Origin: Halapricum desulfuricans
GTDB taxonomy: Archaea > Halobacteriota > Halobacteria > Halobacteriales > Haloarculaceae
Direction: 5' to 3'
Assembly: GCF_017094505.1 (NCBI RefSeq)
Contig: NZ_CP064787.1
Coordinates: 868,001 to 932,000 of the forward strand
Length of the DNA: 64,000 nucleotides
Below, piece by piece: positions 51,271 through 60,183 of this stretch (positions within the stretch are counted from its first letter, which is position 1; each line of letters begins with the position of its first letter). The notes below the pieces were generated by a model. That model was given only the letters and a program-made list of their open reading frames with translations, was not told the DNA's origin and did no database searches. The position numbers were made by a program, and so were the translations under genes.

Positions 51271-51586
51271 TAGTGGTTTCGTAGATGTGGCTACTGCTGT
51301 ATTCACTTATGGAAGCGCTGCTACCTACACAAACCACCGTTTTTCGATAGAAATAGCTGTGACAACTTGGAGTCTACTATTCTCACAGCCGACAGTCGGT
51401 GCCTATCTTCCTGCGGTACAGTCGCTGTCTGACAATAACAGTGGCTCATATAGGACTCGGCCGGCCACTGAGGACTCGCCATACTCGCCCCGATTGATTC
51501 ATCCTGCGTAAATCTCACTGTCGCCACTCGGGGCAAGTGTGGGCTACAGTCGCGGAATCGTGTAAAAATCGAGGCGACAGGAAAGG

Positions 51587-52630
51587 CTAGCTGGCGTTGG
51601 TGTTGGACGATCCAGTGACTCCGCTGTCGCTCGCCTCGTTTTTCGCCGTCACGGTGAAGGTTGCCGTATTTTCCAGAATTCCAACGTGATTGCCGTCGTT
51701 GGCCTGGAGGTTATCGTACGGGATGCCCGACGGGTTGGAAAAGTTGGTGTTTCCATCCTCGCCGTTCATCACGATCTTCGAGTTGCCCTCGTCGATGTCG
51801 GACTCTTCGATCCAATCAATTGCTTCGGCTGCCTCGGCGATCTGTTCGCTGGTAGTCGAGCCATCATAAGAGCCACCGATCGCCGGATGATACTTGAGCT
51901 GACTGAGGTTCGGGCGCTGGAGTTCGAAGGTGTACCTGAGCTTCACGTCTGTTGCTTTGTTGCTCCCCCCATCGTTGGGGTTATCAAGCGCGGACGTGCC
52001 ATCGGCTGCACCGTAGTAGCCAGCGTCGATGTCCCAGTAGTTGTTCTGATGTCCGCCATCCTGGTGAGCACCAGGATAGTCGGCCGCACTGCCAATGCTC
52101 GTGCCGTTGAGGAAGGAATTGAGATCGACTCCGTCAATCGATGTGAAGTCGATCGAGCTGTAGTCAGGCCGACCCTGTTCGTCTGCGACCACTAATGGGC
52201 TCATCGAATAGTTGGGCTCACTTCCGTCCGAAAACCTCTCGTCTTGGCTGTACGCGACCGAGAGCGGTTGCTTGACCGTGTACTGCCCGGTCGTACCGGG
52301 CTCCTCGCGGACGTATGAGTTGTTCCTCGATTCGGTCAGCCACGGGGTCGCCCGGAAGATTGGCGACCAATTCCCACCGCCGACCTTTCCCTCAACAAGG
52401 AAGAACACCTTGCCGACGGCGTCGTCTAAATTTTCCCAGGTGACGCTGAACTGCGGATCTGCTGTAACCTCTGAGACGTCACCGCGGTCGTTCGCAATGG
52501 TCGCTGGATTAGTTGCACTGATACTCACTGTAGCGGCTGCTGCCGAGTTCGAAATGAGCGCGAGCCCGGTACCGCTAGCAGCAATTGCGCCGATCCCACC
52601 TGTAGCTTTCAGGAATTTTCGTCGTTGCAT
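51587..52630 (-). CDS. Tat-exported protein of unknown function
   Basis: A 347-residue secreted protein. The Tat signal MQRRKFLKATGGIGAIAASG and ALISNSAAAA lead to a mature Asn/Asp/Ser/Gly-rich region, predicted mostly beta (FSVTWENLDDAVGKVFFLVEGK; LRYTFELQRPNLSQL; NTATFTVTAKNEA). No Cys, no anchor. I do not recognise a family. It shares its upstream region with the DUF1102-like gene, so the two are likely expressed together. ATG 52630 chosen at the RR-containing start. Confidence 0.8.
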   Translation of the reverse strand: MQRRKFLKATGGIGAIAASGTGLALISNSAAAATVSISATNPATIANDRGDVSEVTADPQFSVTWENLDDAVGKVFFLVEGKVGGGNWSPIFRATPWLTESRNNSYVREEPGTTGQYTVKQPLSVAYSQDERFSDGSEPNYSMSPLVVADEQGRPDYSSIDFTSIDGVDLNSFLNGTSIGSAADYPGAHQDGGHQNNYWDIDAGYYGAADGTSALDNPNDGGSNKATDVKLRYTFELQRPNLSQLKYHPAIGGSYDGSTTSEQIAEAAEAIDWIEESDIDEGNSKIVMNGEDGNTNFSNPSGIPYDNLQANDGNHVGILENTATFTVTAKNEASDSGVTGSSNTNAS

Positions 52631-52821
52631 GGTTGGTCTATCCTTGTCCACACGCCCCGAAATCCCACCTACTTGATCGCAACCGACAGGGGTCGTCTGC
52701 GAGGCGTGCTTGGTCAATTTCACATGTCCCGCCGATATTGTATTGAGGCTCCAGACATGCTCTCAGGCAGCAATTGAAGATCTATTGACACCCTATAGAC
52801 ATCCAGATAAGAGTCTTTGAA
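52631..52821 (-). repeat. Duplicated structured upstream region, copy 2
   Basis: 191 bp directly before ATG 52630, homologous to 51079-51270. The outer stem is kept as CACGCC/GGCGTG (52651-52656, 52703-52708); the inner stem is shortened to about CCC/GGG with one mismatch. The end AAGAGTCTTTGA matches copy 1 and may mark the start of the module. Confidence 0.7.
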
Positions 52822-52878
52822 CGTTGTCTAAACAATCACTGGGTACTACCTATTATGGCCTGAAAAGGATGAAATCGT

Positions 52879-53610
52879 ATGACGCCGACCCGAAACCAGT
52901 TGCTCGCTGAACTGCAGGAACTCGCCGTCGATCTCGGCAGGGCCCCGTTCCCAGACGAAATTGAAGAAAAGGGATCGTTTACTCTGCCGGAATACAGAGC
53001 GGAGTTCGGGTCGTGGGCCCACGCGCTGGCAATGGCCGATCTTGAGCAACCGACTGGCAAGCGTATTCCTCAGGGCGCACTCATTGCTGAACTCAAACGG
53101 TTAGCCGCCGAGTTAGGGAAGGGGCCCACAGAACAAGATATGTACGAAAAAGGTCGGCACGGACTCAGTACCTACAAGAATCGTTTCGGTTCATGGAATG
53201 AAGCACTCGCCGCTGCAGATCTGGAGAGTCGTCCCGACCGGACAGAGAAACCACGTCATATCCTTCTGAATGAAATCGAGCGAATTGCCGACGATCTTGG
53301 ACACACTCCGACAAAGCGCGAGATGAGTACGTACGGCGAGTTCAGTCCAGTGACCTACCGCCATCGCTTTGGATCTTGGAATGAAGCAGTTGAGGCTGCT
53401 GGGTTCGAATCACAGCCGCCAAAGGAGAAGATCCCAGAAGAAGAATTAATCAATGAATTACAACGTGTGGCAGATATGAATGACGGTGTCCCAACGTCAA
53501 CAGATATGGATCGAGACGGGAAATTTAGTGCAGGCACCTACTTTAATCGATTTGATTCGTGGACTGCTGCACTTGAGACTGCAGGATTTGCACCGAACAG
53601 AGAGTCATAG
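52879..53610 (+). CDS. Protein of four HNH-associated repeats
   Basis: A 243-residue protein made of four ~58-residue repeats (about 5-60, 63-118, 122-177 and 181-236). Each has a helix with LxxELxRLAxxLGxxPT, a small residue turn, YxxRFGSWNEAL and AGFES. This repeat normally accompanies HNH homing endonucleases and binds DNA; here no HNH nuclease motif is present. It could be a stand-alone DNA-binding regulator. ATG 52879 has AAAGGAT 9-15 nt upstream as a ribosome site. Lower GC than the core genes. Confidence 0.82.
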   Translation: MTPTRNQLLAELQELAVDLGRAPFPDEIEEKGSFTLPEYRAEFGSWAHALAMADLEQPTGKRIPQGALIAELKRLAAELGKGPTEQDMYEKGRHGLSTYKNRFGSWNEALAAADLESRPDRTEKPRHILLNEIERIADDLGHTPTKREMSTYGEFSPVTYRHRFGSWNEAVEAAGFESQPPKEKIPEEELINELQRVADMNDGVPTSTDMDRDGKFSAGTYFNRFDSWTAALETAGFAPNRES

Positions 53611-53962
53611 ACTGTTCTCGTTGTGTGGACGTTATACTCTAGGCCGATGAACATGGTTACTAAGTAGACCGGTCTGTTCTACTGTCCGATTCAAAGAAAT
53701 AGGTAAATAAGTCTGCTGTGAGATACACACTCTATATCTTGCACGCCACCTGCATCAATATCACTGAGACGACAGTCGTCGCACCGGATCAACTGAGAGC
53801 CAAAGTTGACCCCCACCTTTCTCTCGAGATCTCCCCCGGACCCCACCCTCGACAGACCCCTATTCAGAAAGATCTCTCTCACCGCCTCGTATTGTATAGT
53901 ATATCCTGCGTTCCGGGTGCGGGTGAACGTGAACGCGGCCGCAGTACGGCGCGACCGCGCGG
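53611..53962. other. Intergenic region, no gene seen
   Basis: About 350 bp between the HNH-repeat gene and the convergent NTPase gene. It has AT-rich parts (CTCTATATCTTGC at 53731-53743) and pyrimidine-rich parts (53810-53850) but no frame with haloarchaeal composition and no hairpin that stands out. Confidence 0.4.
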
Positions 53963-55072
53963 TTACGCGGTTGGGTCGTTTACCAGATCCCGGTGTTGGC
54001 CCTCGCGCCATTCAGAGACGCGATCGGACACCCAGCCAGCAGAGTAGCCCGCGATATCGCCCGCTTCACGGTAGGAAACGCCAGCATCGTCCGTCCACGG
54101 TTTCACCGCCCGGATCGCCGTCGCGATCGCCATGTCTCGCGTCGTGTCCTGGTCGTCGCCGTCGTCGTCTTCGCTGTCCTCGAGGATCACTTCGAACTGT
54201 GACGCCTCGTGTTCGTCGTAGTCTTCGGGCGTGTCCGTGACACCCTGATACTCGGCTGCTTTGTCGAGTCGATCGCGACCGCCTTCGCTTTCGTAGATCA
54301 CCATGCGGCCGGGATCTCGACGAGACGGTTTCTCTGCGACCAGCGTGGCGAGCCGCCGGATCGGTGCGCCCGTGTCCGAGCGCTCGTGGCCGACGATCAT
54401 GACCGAGCCCTGTTTGGCGTAGCGGTCGCCGTCCTGCTTTTTGCGGACCATTTTCAGATCCTTCGCGAACTTGTTGGTTCCCTCGGTGTCCTGGCCTTTC
54501 GTGGTCAGCGTCTGCGATCCCTCGTCGATCAATCCCAGGACCTGGCCGCGGTGATCCTGCATGGCGTCCAGGAGCTCGTCGCTGGTCGTGACAGCGACGT
54601 CGGTGCCGTCCCACTCGTGGATATTCGAGACGACGATCCCGTTCGTGAGCGCCTTCCAGATCCGCGCGGCGTCGAGCGCGAGCGCGGTTTTGCCCGCGCC
54701 CGGCGGCCCGTTCACGAGCGCGATGGACCCCTCGAGCGCGAGCGTCCGCGCGACGCGCATCTTCGCCTCGTCGCCGTCCTTCGAGTGATCGACCAGGCCG
54801 ACCGTGAACTGCATCTGTGAGACGTTCCCCTCGTCGACCGCCTGGTTGACCGTCTCGGTGCCAGACGGCTGGACGAGATCTTGATACGCTTCCGAGTCCT
54901 GAATGTCGCCGTCCGTCGCCAGCGCCAGGAGATTCAGGACCTGAAGCCGCCGATCGTCATGGACGAGTCCCGCGTGCGGGTAGGCTTCCGAGGTATCCGA
55001 GAGATCGACTTTCTTCAGTCGTTCTCGGAGATTCGCCGCCGCGTAGGCTTCCTGTTCGTTGCTATTGCTCAT
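53963..55072 (-). CDS. P-loop NTPase, pleolipovirus VP8-like
   Basis: A 369-residue NTPase. Walker A NGPPGAGKT is at 121-129, Walker B VLGLIDEGSQT at about 185, and a C-terminal HTH-like segment is VSYREAGDIAGYSAGWVSDRVSEW. It is the last gene of the leftward structural operon, the place of the conserved VP8 NTPase in pleolipoviruses. Its start overlaps the upstream gene's 3' end by 11 bp. A role in genome packaging or DNA handling is assumed for the family, not proven. Confidence 0.78.
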   Translation of the reverse strand: MSNSNEQEAYAAANLRERLKKVDLSDTSEAYPHAGLVHDDRRLQVLNLLALATDGDIQDSEAYQDLVQPSGTETVNQAVDEGNVSQMQFTVGLVDHSKDGDEAKMRVARTLALEGSIALVNGPPGAGKTALALDAARIWKALTNGIVVSNIHEWDGTDVAVTTSDELLDAMQDHRGQVLGLIDEGSQTLTTKGQDTEGTNKFAKDLKMVRKKQDGDRYAKQGSVMIVGHERSDTGAPIRRLATLVAEKPSRRDPGRMVIYESEGGRDRLDKAAEYQGVTDTPEDYDEHEASQFEVILEDSEDDDGDDQDTTRDMAIATAIRAVKPWTDDAGVSYREAGDIAGYSAGWVSDRVSEWREGQHRDLVNDPTA

Positions 55073-55868
55073 CTGTACCTCCGTCGGTGGCCGCCGGGGT
55101 CCGAGTCGGCTGGCCGGGGTCGAGATCGGGATCGGCCGGATCGGTTTCCGGATCGGTCTTGCGTCGATCCTGTTCGTTCAACTCGGCGGTGAGATCGACC
55201 TGCTCGAGGACGTCGTCGATCCGATCACTGAGCGCGGTCACGTCCAGGAGGCTCGCGCGGTTGTACTCCTGGACGAGCAGGCGCGCGTTCGCCATGACGG
55301 CCTCGCGGACGATCGTCTCGGCGCGGGTGACGAGCACGTCCCGCTCTTTGGCCTTCTCTTCGAGGTAATCGCGGATCTCGTCGATCTTCTCCTGTTCTTT
55401 CAGGAGTTCCTCGTCGCTGGCCGAGCCGCGCCAGGACGCTTTCGCGAAGTTCGTCTCGGGATCGTACCACTCGACGCCGTAGGTCGGGTATTTCATTCCG
55501 GGCCACTGGTAGAGTTGCCCGCCTTTGACGGTCAGATTCTCGAAGGCGGTCGGGGAGAGTTCGTAGATCCCGCCCTCGTCGTCGCTCACGGCTGGCTGTA
55601 CCAGATACCGTTTCGGCGGATCGTAGAGCCACTGGTAGATCTTCACGAGCGGGAAGTAGCCCGCGAGTCCGAGCAGGACCGCCGAGAGCAGAAACACCTT
55701 CTGCTCGCGTCCCAGCGAGATCTCCGGCAGGGAGATCCCCAGGACCGTGAGAGCCGCGACGATCACGCCGACGACCAGGAGCGCCGCGAGACCGATCCAG
55801 TTACGATACGCTTTCAGTAACTCGACGGCCAGCTCGGCGCGAGACTTTCCTCGAGGATCGTCACTCAT
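55062..55868 (-). CDS. Membrane protein, pleolipovirus ORF7-like
   Basis: A 268-residue protein. Two membrane helices are near the N-terminus (about 25-47 WIGLAALLVVGVIVAALTVLG and 59-78 VFLLSAVLLGLAGYFPLV), then a large cytosolic part with a charged, coiled-coil-prone stretch (LLKEQEKIDEIRDYLEEKAKERDVL) and a Pro/Thr/Asp tail. ATG 55868 overlaps the previous stop by ATGA. Position between ORF6-like and NTPase genes is the main ground for the name. Confidence 0.72.
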   Translation of the reverse strand: MSDDPRGKSRAELAVELLKAYRNWIGLAALLVVGVIVAALTVLGISLPEISLGREQKVFLLSAVLLGLAGYFPLVKIYQWLYDPPKRYLVQPAVSDDEGGIYELSPTAFENLTVKGGQLYQWPGMKYPTYGVEWYDPETNFAKASWRGSASDEELLKEQEKIDEIRDYLEEKAKERDVLVTRAETIVREAVMANARLLVQEYNRASLLDVTALSDRIDDVLEQVDLTAELNEQDRRKTDPETDPADPDLDPGQPTRTPAATDGGTDEQ

Positions 55869-56434
55869 GCTATCCGCTCCGTTCGTTCTTTCCCGCCGTT
55901 TCGGAGTCGATACGCGAGCAGGGCCGCGACGACCAGGACGCCGGACGCCCCGCCGAACGCCGCGACTTGGACCGTCTGCCAAGTCGATTCGCTGTTGAAC
56001 CACTGGACGGTATCGACCGATTCGAGCGGGACCGCATACAGCGTCTTCTGGGTCGTGATCGACACGCCGACGAACCCGTCTGCTTCCGTGACCGGCATCG
56101 AGATATTGACTTGCTCGCCAGGCGTTACGACGACCGATCTCTGGTCAACTTCACCGCCCTCGACGAACGCACCGGCGTCAGTCAGCACGATTTTCTGGGG
56201 AATATCCGACTCGATCACGACGGTTGCCATGCCTGACTCTGAATCGTAGCTAGCCGAGATCAGTCGAGTCGCGTTGTCGATCCGTTCGTAGGACGCCCCC
56301 GCATCCGGGGTCAGGGTGTCGGTCTCGCCGGTGATTGGATCGGTCGCGTTGTCGAGATCCTGTGCGACCGCGCCGCCGGTGAACAGCGATACTACTATCA
56401 GCACCGTCAGCAGCGCCGAAAAATGGGTTCTCAT
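55865..56434 (-). CDS. Exported membrane-anchored protein, pleolipovirus ORF6-like
   Basis: A 189-residue protein. Signal peptide MRTHFSALLTVLIVVSLFTG ending VAQD, an extracellular beta domain (MATVVIESDIPQKIVLTDAGAFVEGGEV; GEQVNISMPVTEADGF) and a C-terminal helix VQVAAFGGASGVLVVAALLA followed by basic residues. ATG 56434 is chosen; a GTG at 56443, directly after the spike stop, is possible. Probably a virion or envelope protein. Confidence 0.75.
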   Translation of the reverse strand: MRTHFSALLTVLIVVSLFTGGAVAQDLDNATDPITGETDTLTPDAGASYERIDNATRLISASYDSESGMATVVIESDIPQKIVLTDAGAFVEGGEVDQRSVVVTPGEQVNISMPVTEADGFVGVSITTQKTLYAVPLESVDTVQWFNSESTWQTVQVAAFGGASGVLVVAALLAYRLRNGGKERTERIA

Positions 56435-56443
56435 TGGTGTCAC

Positions 56444-58153
56444 CTATGGTAGTAGGGAGTTTAGGACGATTGACAATGCGACCAGACCGACGACGACGAT
56501 AATGAGACCCTGGAACGCGCCAGAGATTCCGGCACCGGCCCAGCCGAACAGCGCACTCATGGCGTCAGCGAATCCGGCGAGTATATCCGAACTTGACGCG
56601 CCGTCTGTGCCACCACCACCACCACCAGCACCGTCGTCGTCGGTCAACTTTTCTTCGAGTTCGTTGATGTCGTTCTGTAGCTCTTGGGTGAGGTTGACGT
56701 AATCACTCGCGTCGTAGGTTTCCAGGCGGTCAGGCTCGGGGTTCTGGATCGACTCAGCGTTGATCGGATCGCCGTTTTCGTCGTACGCACCTTCGATTGT
56801 GAAGGTGCCGTTGATCGTGTACTCGTCGCCGTCGAGATCGACGAACATCTGTCCACCATCGATATTGGCCGAATCGTAGGTCGTGTTGTAGGCCCACCCG
56901 TCAGCGGGCGCGCCGCGAGACAGGAGCATCCCGTCTCGGGTGATTGGCATGTCGTACTTCTCAGTGGACATATTGACGGTCATGTAGGACGTGTTCTCGA
57001 CAGCCACACCGTCAAGGCCAGCACCAGACAGACCAACAACAGCCATGTTGAACGACCGATTTTCGTCCGCCGCCTGTTGCAGGTAGGTATCCACCTGAGT
57101 CGCGCGGGAGATCGCATCCGAGTAAGAAATCTCGCCAGTGTCGAGGCCGTTGTAGATCCCCTCTGTGTAGGCCTCATACGTCGAATTGAAGTTATCATAC
57201 TCAGACTCTATTTGATTCAGACGGTCGTTGACATTACCGACGAACAAGAACGTTTGATACGGGTAATCAGTGCCAGAGGGTGGCTGGATAACGAGATTTG
57301 TGAATTCGAGATTCAGATACCCAGTCTTGAAATCAGAGTTCTCAGGCTCCGTCGAGATAGTAGGGGATGTAGGTAGTCCGGGGCCAAGGTCAACAGTCTG
57401 ATCGAATATCCATCTGGAATTACCGTCGCCTGCAAGCGTCTTTACATCGACATATACCTCGATCTTGATCGTTGGGACAGTCACACTGGTCCCATTCGCA
57501 AGGGTATATTGGGTGGTTCCAAGACCAGCATAGTCAGTGTAAGAATCACCGGAAGCCTCATATCCATCATTATTATACAAGTCAAAGGTAGAGCCATCAC
57601 TCTCAACATTCCCGATCCCGTTGAAACCATCAATCAAATTATAAGTTGACTGATTCATGAAGGCGTCCATCCCATAGACAAGAGCCTCATAATTCTCTAG
57701 ATAATTCATTTCCTTCGTAGAGTAGTAGTCATCGAAAGACGACTTCGCCTCGACCTTCGCACTCGAGAGTGAGGTTCCGTTATCGTAGGCGTAGAGTACC
57801 GACTTCTCTAACTCCGAATAGGCCGACAGGGCACTATCTTCAAGCGAATTATCGAAGGTCGTCGCAAATCCCCAATAAGAAGAACGCAGAGTGCTTGCCG
57901 CCTGATAATACGAGAGATCATCCTGTAAGTCCTCGCAGGTAAAATCGTAGGTGTCAGCGCCGACTCGGTAGCCAGTCTGACCTTGGAGCGCGTCAGCGGT
58001 GCCGTACCGCTCGGTGTCGTTCTGGTACTCATCGACGCCACAGCCAGCCGCCGACGCCGAGCCGACCGGCCCGGAGATCGCCGCCGGTAGGACGCCGATG
58101 ATCGGCGAGACAACGACTAACAGGGTCAGCGTCAGCGTGAAAATCCGTTTCAT
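56444..58153 (-). CDS. Spike-like envelope protein (pleolipovirus VP4-like)
   Basis: A 569-residue secreted, membrane-anchored protein. The Sec signal MKRIFTLTLTLLVVVSPIIG ends around SASAAGC; the ectodomain (about 35-500) is rich in Tyr, Asn, Ser and Asp; a coiled-coil-prone segment (YVNLTQELQNDINELEEKL) and a poly-Gly linker come before the C-terminal helix FQGLIIVVVGLVALSIVLNSLL. This is the plan of the pleolipovirus spike. The ectodomain codons (56900-58000) are much less GC-rich than the neighbours, a sign of separate history. ATG 58153 chosen. Confidence 0.78.
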   Translation of the reverse strand: MKRIFTLTLTLLVVVSPIIGVLPAAISGPVGSASAAGCGVDEYQNDTERYGTADALQGQTGYRVGADTYDFTCEDLQDDLSYYQAASTLRSSYWGFATTFDNSLEDSALSAYSELEKSVLYAYDNGTSLSSAKVEAKSSFDDYYSTKEMNYLENYEALVYGMDAFMNQSTYNLIDGFNGIGNVESDGSTFDLYNNDGYEASGDSYTDYAGLGTTQYTLANGTSVTVPTIKIEVYVDVKTLAGDGNSRWIFDQTVDLGPGLPTSPTISTEPENSDFKTGYLNLEFTNLVIQPPSGTDYPYQTFLFVGNVNDRLNQIESEYDNFNSTYEAYTEGIYNGLDTGEISYSDAISRATQVDTYLQQAADENRSFNMAVVGLSGAGLDGVAVENTSYMTVNMSTEKYDMPITRDGMLLSRGAPADGWAYNTTYDSANIDGGQMFVDLDGDEYTINGTFTIEGAYDENGDPINAESIQNPEPDRLETYDASDYVNLTQELQNDINELEEKLTDDDGAGGGGGGTDGASSSDILAGFADAMSALFGWAGAGISGAFQGLIIVVVGLVALSIVLNSLLP

Positions 58154-58157
58154 CGTA

Positions 58158-58679
58158 TCACTCCCTGTAGTAGGCGACCGCTCCGGCACCGACTAGCGCG
58201 AGCACGACAGCAACGATTCCCAGCTGGGTCTCGGAGAGATCACCGAGCGATACGTCTCCGACAAGATCGCTCGAGCCACCACCGCCGGCCGAGACGACCT
58301 GTACCTTTGCCACGTCGATCATGTCCGCGCCGTCGCCCTCGACCAGCACGCGGTACTCAAGCGACGTGTTGACCTGGCTGAATTCGTAGATGTCGGTCGT
58401 CGTGTCGGTGGCAGACGTGTCGAGCGTCCCGGTATCGACCTGCGTTTCCGATCCGTTCGAGATCTCGAGGATCGTCACGTCGGCCGTCCCGTTTGTGACG
58501 TTCTCAGCGATCACTTGGAGGCTCTCGGTCTCGCTGTCTGGCGTGACCGTCTCGTTGATCGGCATGTCTGTACTGTTGACTGGTTCGTAGGTCTCTGCCA
58601 CCGCGCCGCCGCTCGCTCCGAGCAGAGTCAGACCGAGCAGGGCGACGACCGCAATCGTACCGAGGAGTTGTTTTCTCAT
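58158..58679 (-). CDS. Exported single-anchor protein of structural operon
   Basis: A 173-residue protein. Signal peptide MRKQLLGTIAVVALLGLTLLG...AVAE, an acidic Thr/Ser/Asp-rich beta domain (VIAENVTNGTADVTILEISNGSET; LEYRVLVEGDGADMIDVAKVQVV), and a C-terminal helix LGIVAVVLALVGAGAVAYYRE. It lies between VP3-like and spike genes, with 7 bp to the former and 4 bp to the latter. A minor envelope protein is the best guess. Confidence 0.75.
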   Translation of the reverse strand: MRKQLLGTIAVVALLGLTLLGASGGAVAETYEPVNSTDMPINETVTPDSETESLQVIAENVTNGTADVTILEISNGSETQVDTGTLDTSATDTTTDIYEFSQVNTSLEYRVLVEGDGADMIDVAKVQVVSAGGGGSSDLVGDVSLGDLSETQLGIVAVVLALVGAGAVAYYRE

Positions 58680-58686
58680 GGATGAA

Positions 58687-59082
58687 TCACCCGAGGTAAC
58701 TCAGCGTCGAGAAGCCGATCGTCTGAAGCACGAACGCGCCGAATCCGCCCCACGTCGATCCCATCAGGAGCGTCTTCATGAGGGGGACGAACGGGGGCGA
58801 GACGACGAGCCACACGACGACGACCACGAGCCAGATCTGCATGGCCGACCAGCCGCGCCACCCGAGATCGTTCGTCCACAGGACGTAACCGATCGCGAGC
58901 ACGGACAGCATCAGCCCGATCGAGATCTGTGTGGTGTAGCCGTCCGCACTGAATGAGTACAGCACGGTCGAGAGGGAGACCCCCGCAATCGAGAGCGAGA
59001 GGAAACCCAGCTGGCCGAGCGATCCGAGCATGAAGACCGGGAGCGCGAGGAGATCTTCGCCGTCGAGCGCGAGGTCGGTCAC
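58687..59082 (-). CDS. Four-helix membrane protein (pleolipovirus VP3-like)
   Basis: A 131-residue membrane protein with four hydrophobic helices (ALPVFMLGSLGQLGFLSLSIA; QISIGLMLSVLAIGYVLW; MQIWLVVVVVWLVVS; then GAFVLQTIGFSTLSYLG at the end). Size and helix count fit the internal VP3-type protein upstream of the spike gene. GTG 59082 overlaps the upstream zinc protein stop by GTGA, which decides the start against the in-frame ATG at 59175. The last seven codons match CRISPR spacer 63203-63237 apart from two synonymous changes. Confidence 0.8.
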   Translation of the reverse strand: MTDLALDGEDLLALPVFMLGSLGQLGFLSLSIAGVSLSTVLYSFSADGYTTQISIGLMLSVLAIGYVLWTNDLGWRGWSAMQIWLVVVVVWLVVSPPFVPLMKTLLMGSTWGGFGAFVLQTIGFSTLSYLG

Positions 59083-59210
59083 TTCGATCCCTCCCACACA
59101 CGGCGCGCGCACGTCTTGCAGACCGATTCGCCGAACACGCTGTGCAGCGAGGCCAGCGTGCCGCATCGTTCGCACTGTCCAACTCCCGTATGTCTAGGTT
59201 GTGTTGACAT
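59079..59210 (-). CDS. 43-residue zinc-knuckle protein heading the structural operon
   Basis: ATG 59210 gives MSTQPRHTGVGQCERCGTLA, then SLHSVFGESVCKTCARRVWEGSK. CERC and CKTC form a treble-clef-like zinc site. The stop overlaps the VP3-like GTG by GTGA, so it is translated with the structural genes. In another frame this stretch gives the false N-terminal extension of the VP3-like protein. Perhaps an operon regulator. Confidence 0.72.
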   Translation of the reverse strand: MSTQPRHTGVGQCERCGTLASLHSVFGESVCKTCARRVWEGSK

Positions 59211-59383
59211 ACGGGCGTCCGTCTTTCAGCATCCGGTAAAAGACAGGTGGGGAGATCCAAATGGTCTGTACAAAGGAAACCGCTCGACTGTACCCAAATG
59301 AGAGGGCGTACTAATCTGTGATCAGGTACGATTTGACTGACAAGACATATGACCCTGAATAGCGTATCAATCGTATTGAAACC

Positions 59384-59923
59384 GTGACACCTATATCTAA
59401 ATACCGAAGATCAATCCTTACATCTTCATCAGTCGTTCTCTTTTTTGTCGGCTCAGTTGTGCCAGCGGTTACTGTTACTGGCGTTTATATCGTCGTTTTA
59501 AACGCATCAATAGGATCTAATATTGTGGCCGGTTTTACCGAGCCGATAACAACTAAGCTACTTCCTGCTATGATTATCGTATATTTACACCAGCGAGATG
59601 ATTTCCCATTTGACGTAGAAGAACTCCGGTCATATCCTTGGTTATACGCTGGGTTGGGTGGACTAAGCTTTGGTATTGTGGAGAAACTAGCTGTTATTGT
59701 GAATCAGGGGGCAGAGATTACATCACTATTGATTCTCTCACCTTGGGTTCATGTTTTAAACAGTGTGCTGATCGCTGGTCTGCTTTTTGCTACACCGTCT
59801 ACACAGCGTAACTGGAAATTCATCATGAAGCTAACCGGGGTGATACTGCTTGGTATAGTAATCCATGTTTTTTGGAATACCCTCGGAGTTGTTTGGATGG
59901 GCCGTATTCTTGGAGTGGCTTAG
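59384..59923 (+). CDS. PrsW-like intramembrane protease homolog
   Basis: A 179-residue membrane protein with about five helices. GFTEPITTKLLPAMIIVYL, GLGGLSFGIVEKLAV, SPWVHVLNSVLIAGLLF and IHVFWNTLG parallel the Glu, Glu, His and His-x-x-W-N motifs of PrsW/CPBP proteases. Base composition is strikingly AT-rich for this genome (below half GC), so it was acquired recently or from an unlike source. GTG 59384 chosen. It is divergent from the structural operon. Proteolytic activity is unproven. Confidence 0.65.
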   Translation: MTPISKYRRSILTSSSVVLFFVGSVVPAVTVTGVYIVVLNASIGSNIVAGFTEPITTKLLPAMIIVYLHQRDDFPFDVEELRSYPWLYAGLGGLSFGIVEKLAVIVNQGAEITSLLILSPWVHVLNSVLIAGLLFATPSTQRNWKFIMKLTGVILLGIVIHVFWNTLGVVWMGRILGVA

Positions 59924-60183
59924 GTCTTTGACCTGGATGAGTTCTTATTCTGGCATCGTGGTCCTCTCCAAGTTCCCCCTCGGGGTTACGCGTCGAGATT
60001 TCGGCGATCGCGAATCTGCACACGAGTTCCTCGCGAGCGTGTGCACATTCGGCCGGTCGCGAGCGCGATCGCGACGGTCGGCGGCGTGATCAGGGCGTGA
60101 TCGAGGGTGCTTTTATATATCCTCGCGGTTTGTGTTCCTCAAGATCCCCCTCAGTTTTGAGGTCGTACACACGAGATCGAGAC

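Noticed and set aside
51266-51511. Rightward 81-residue frame between the two Tat protein genes
   Set aside because: Composition is not haloarchaeal, there is no promoter, and it begins inside the end of the duplicated upstream module.
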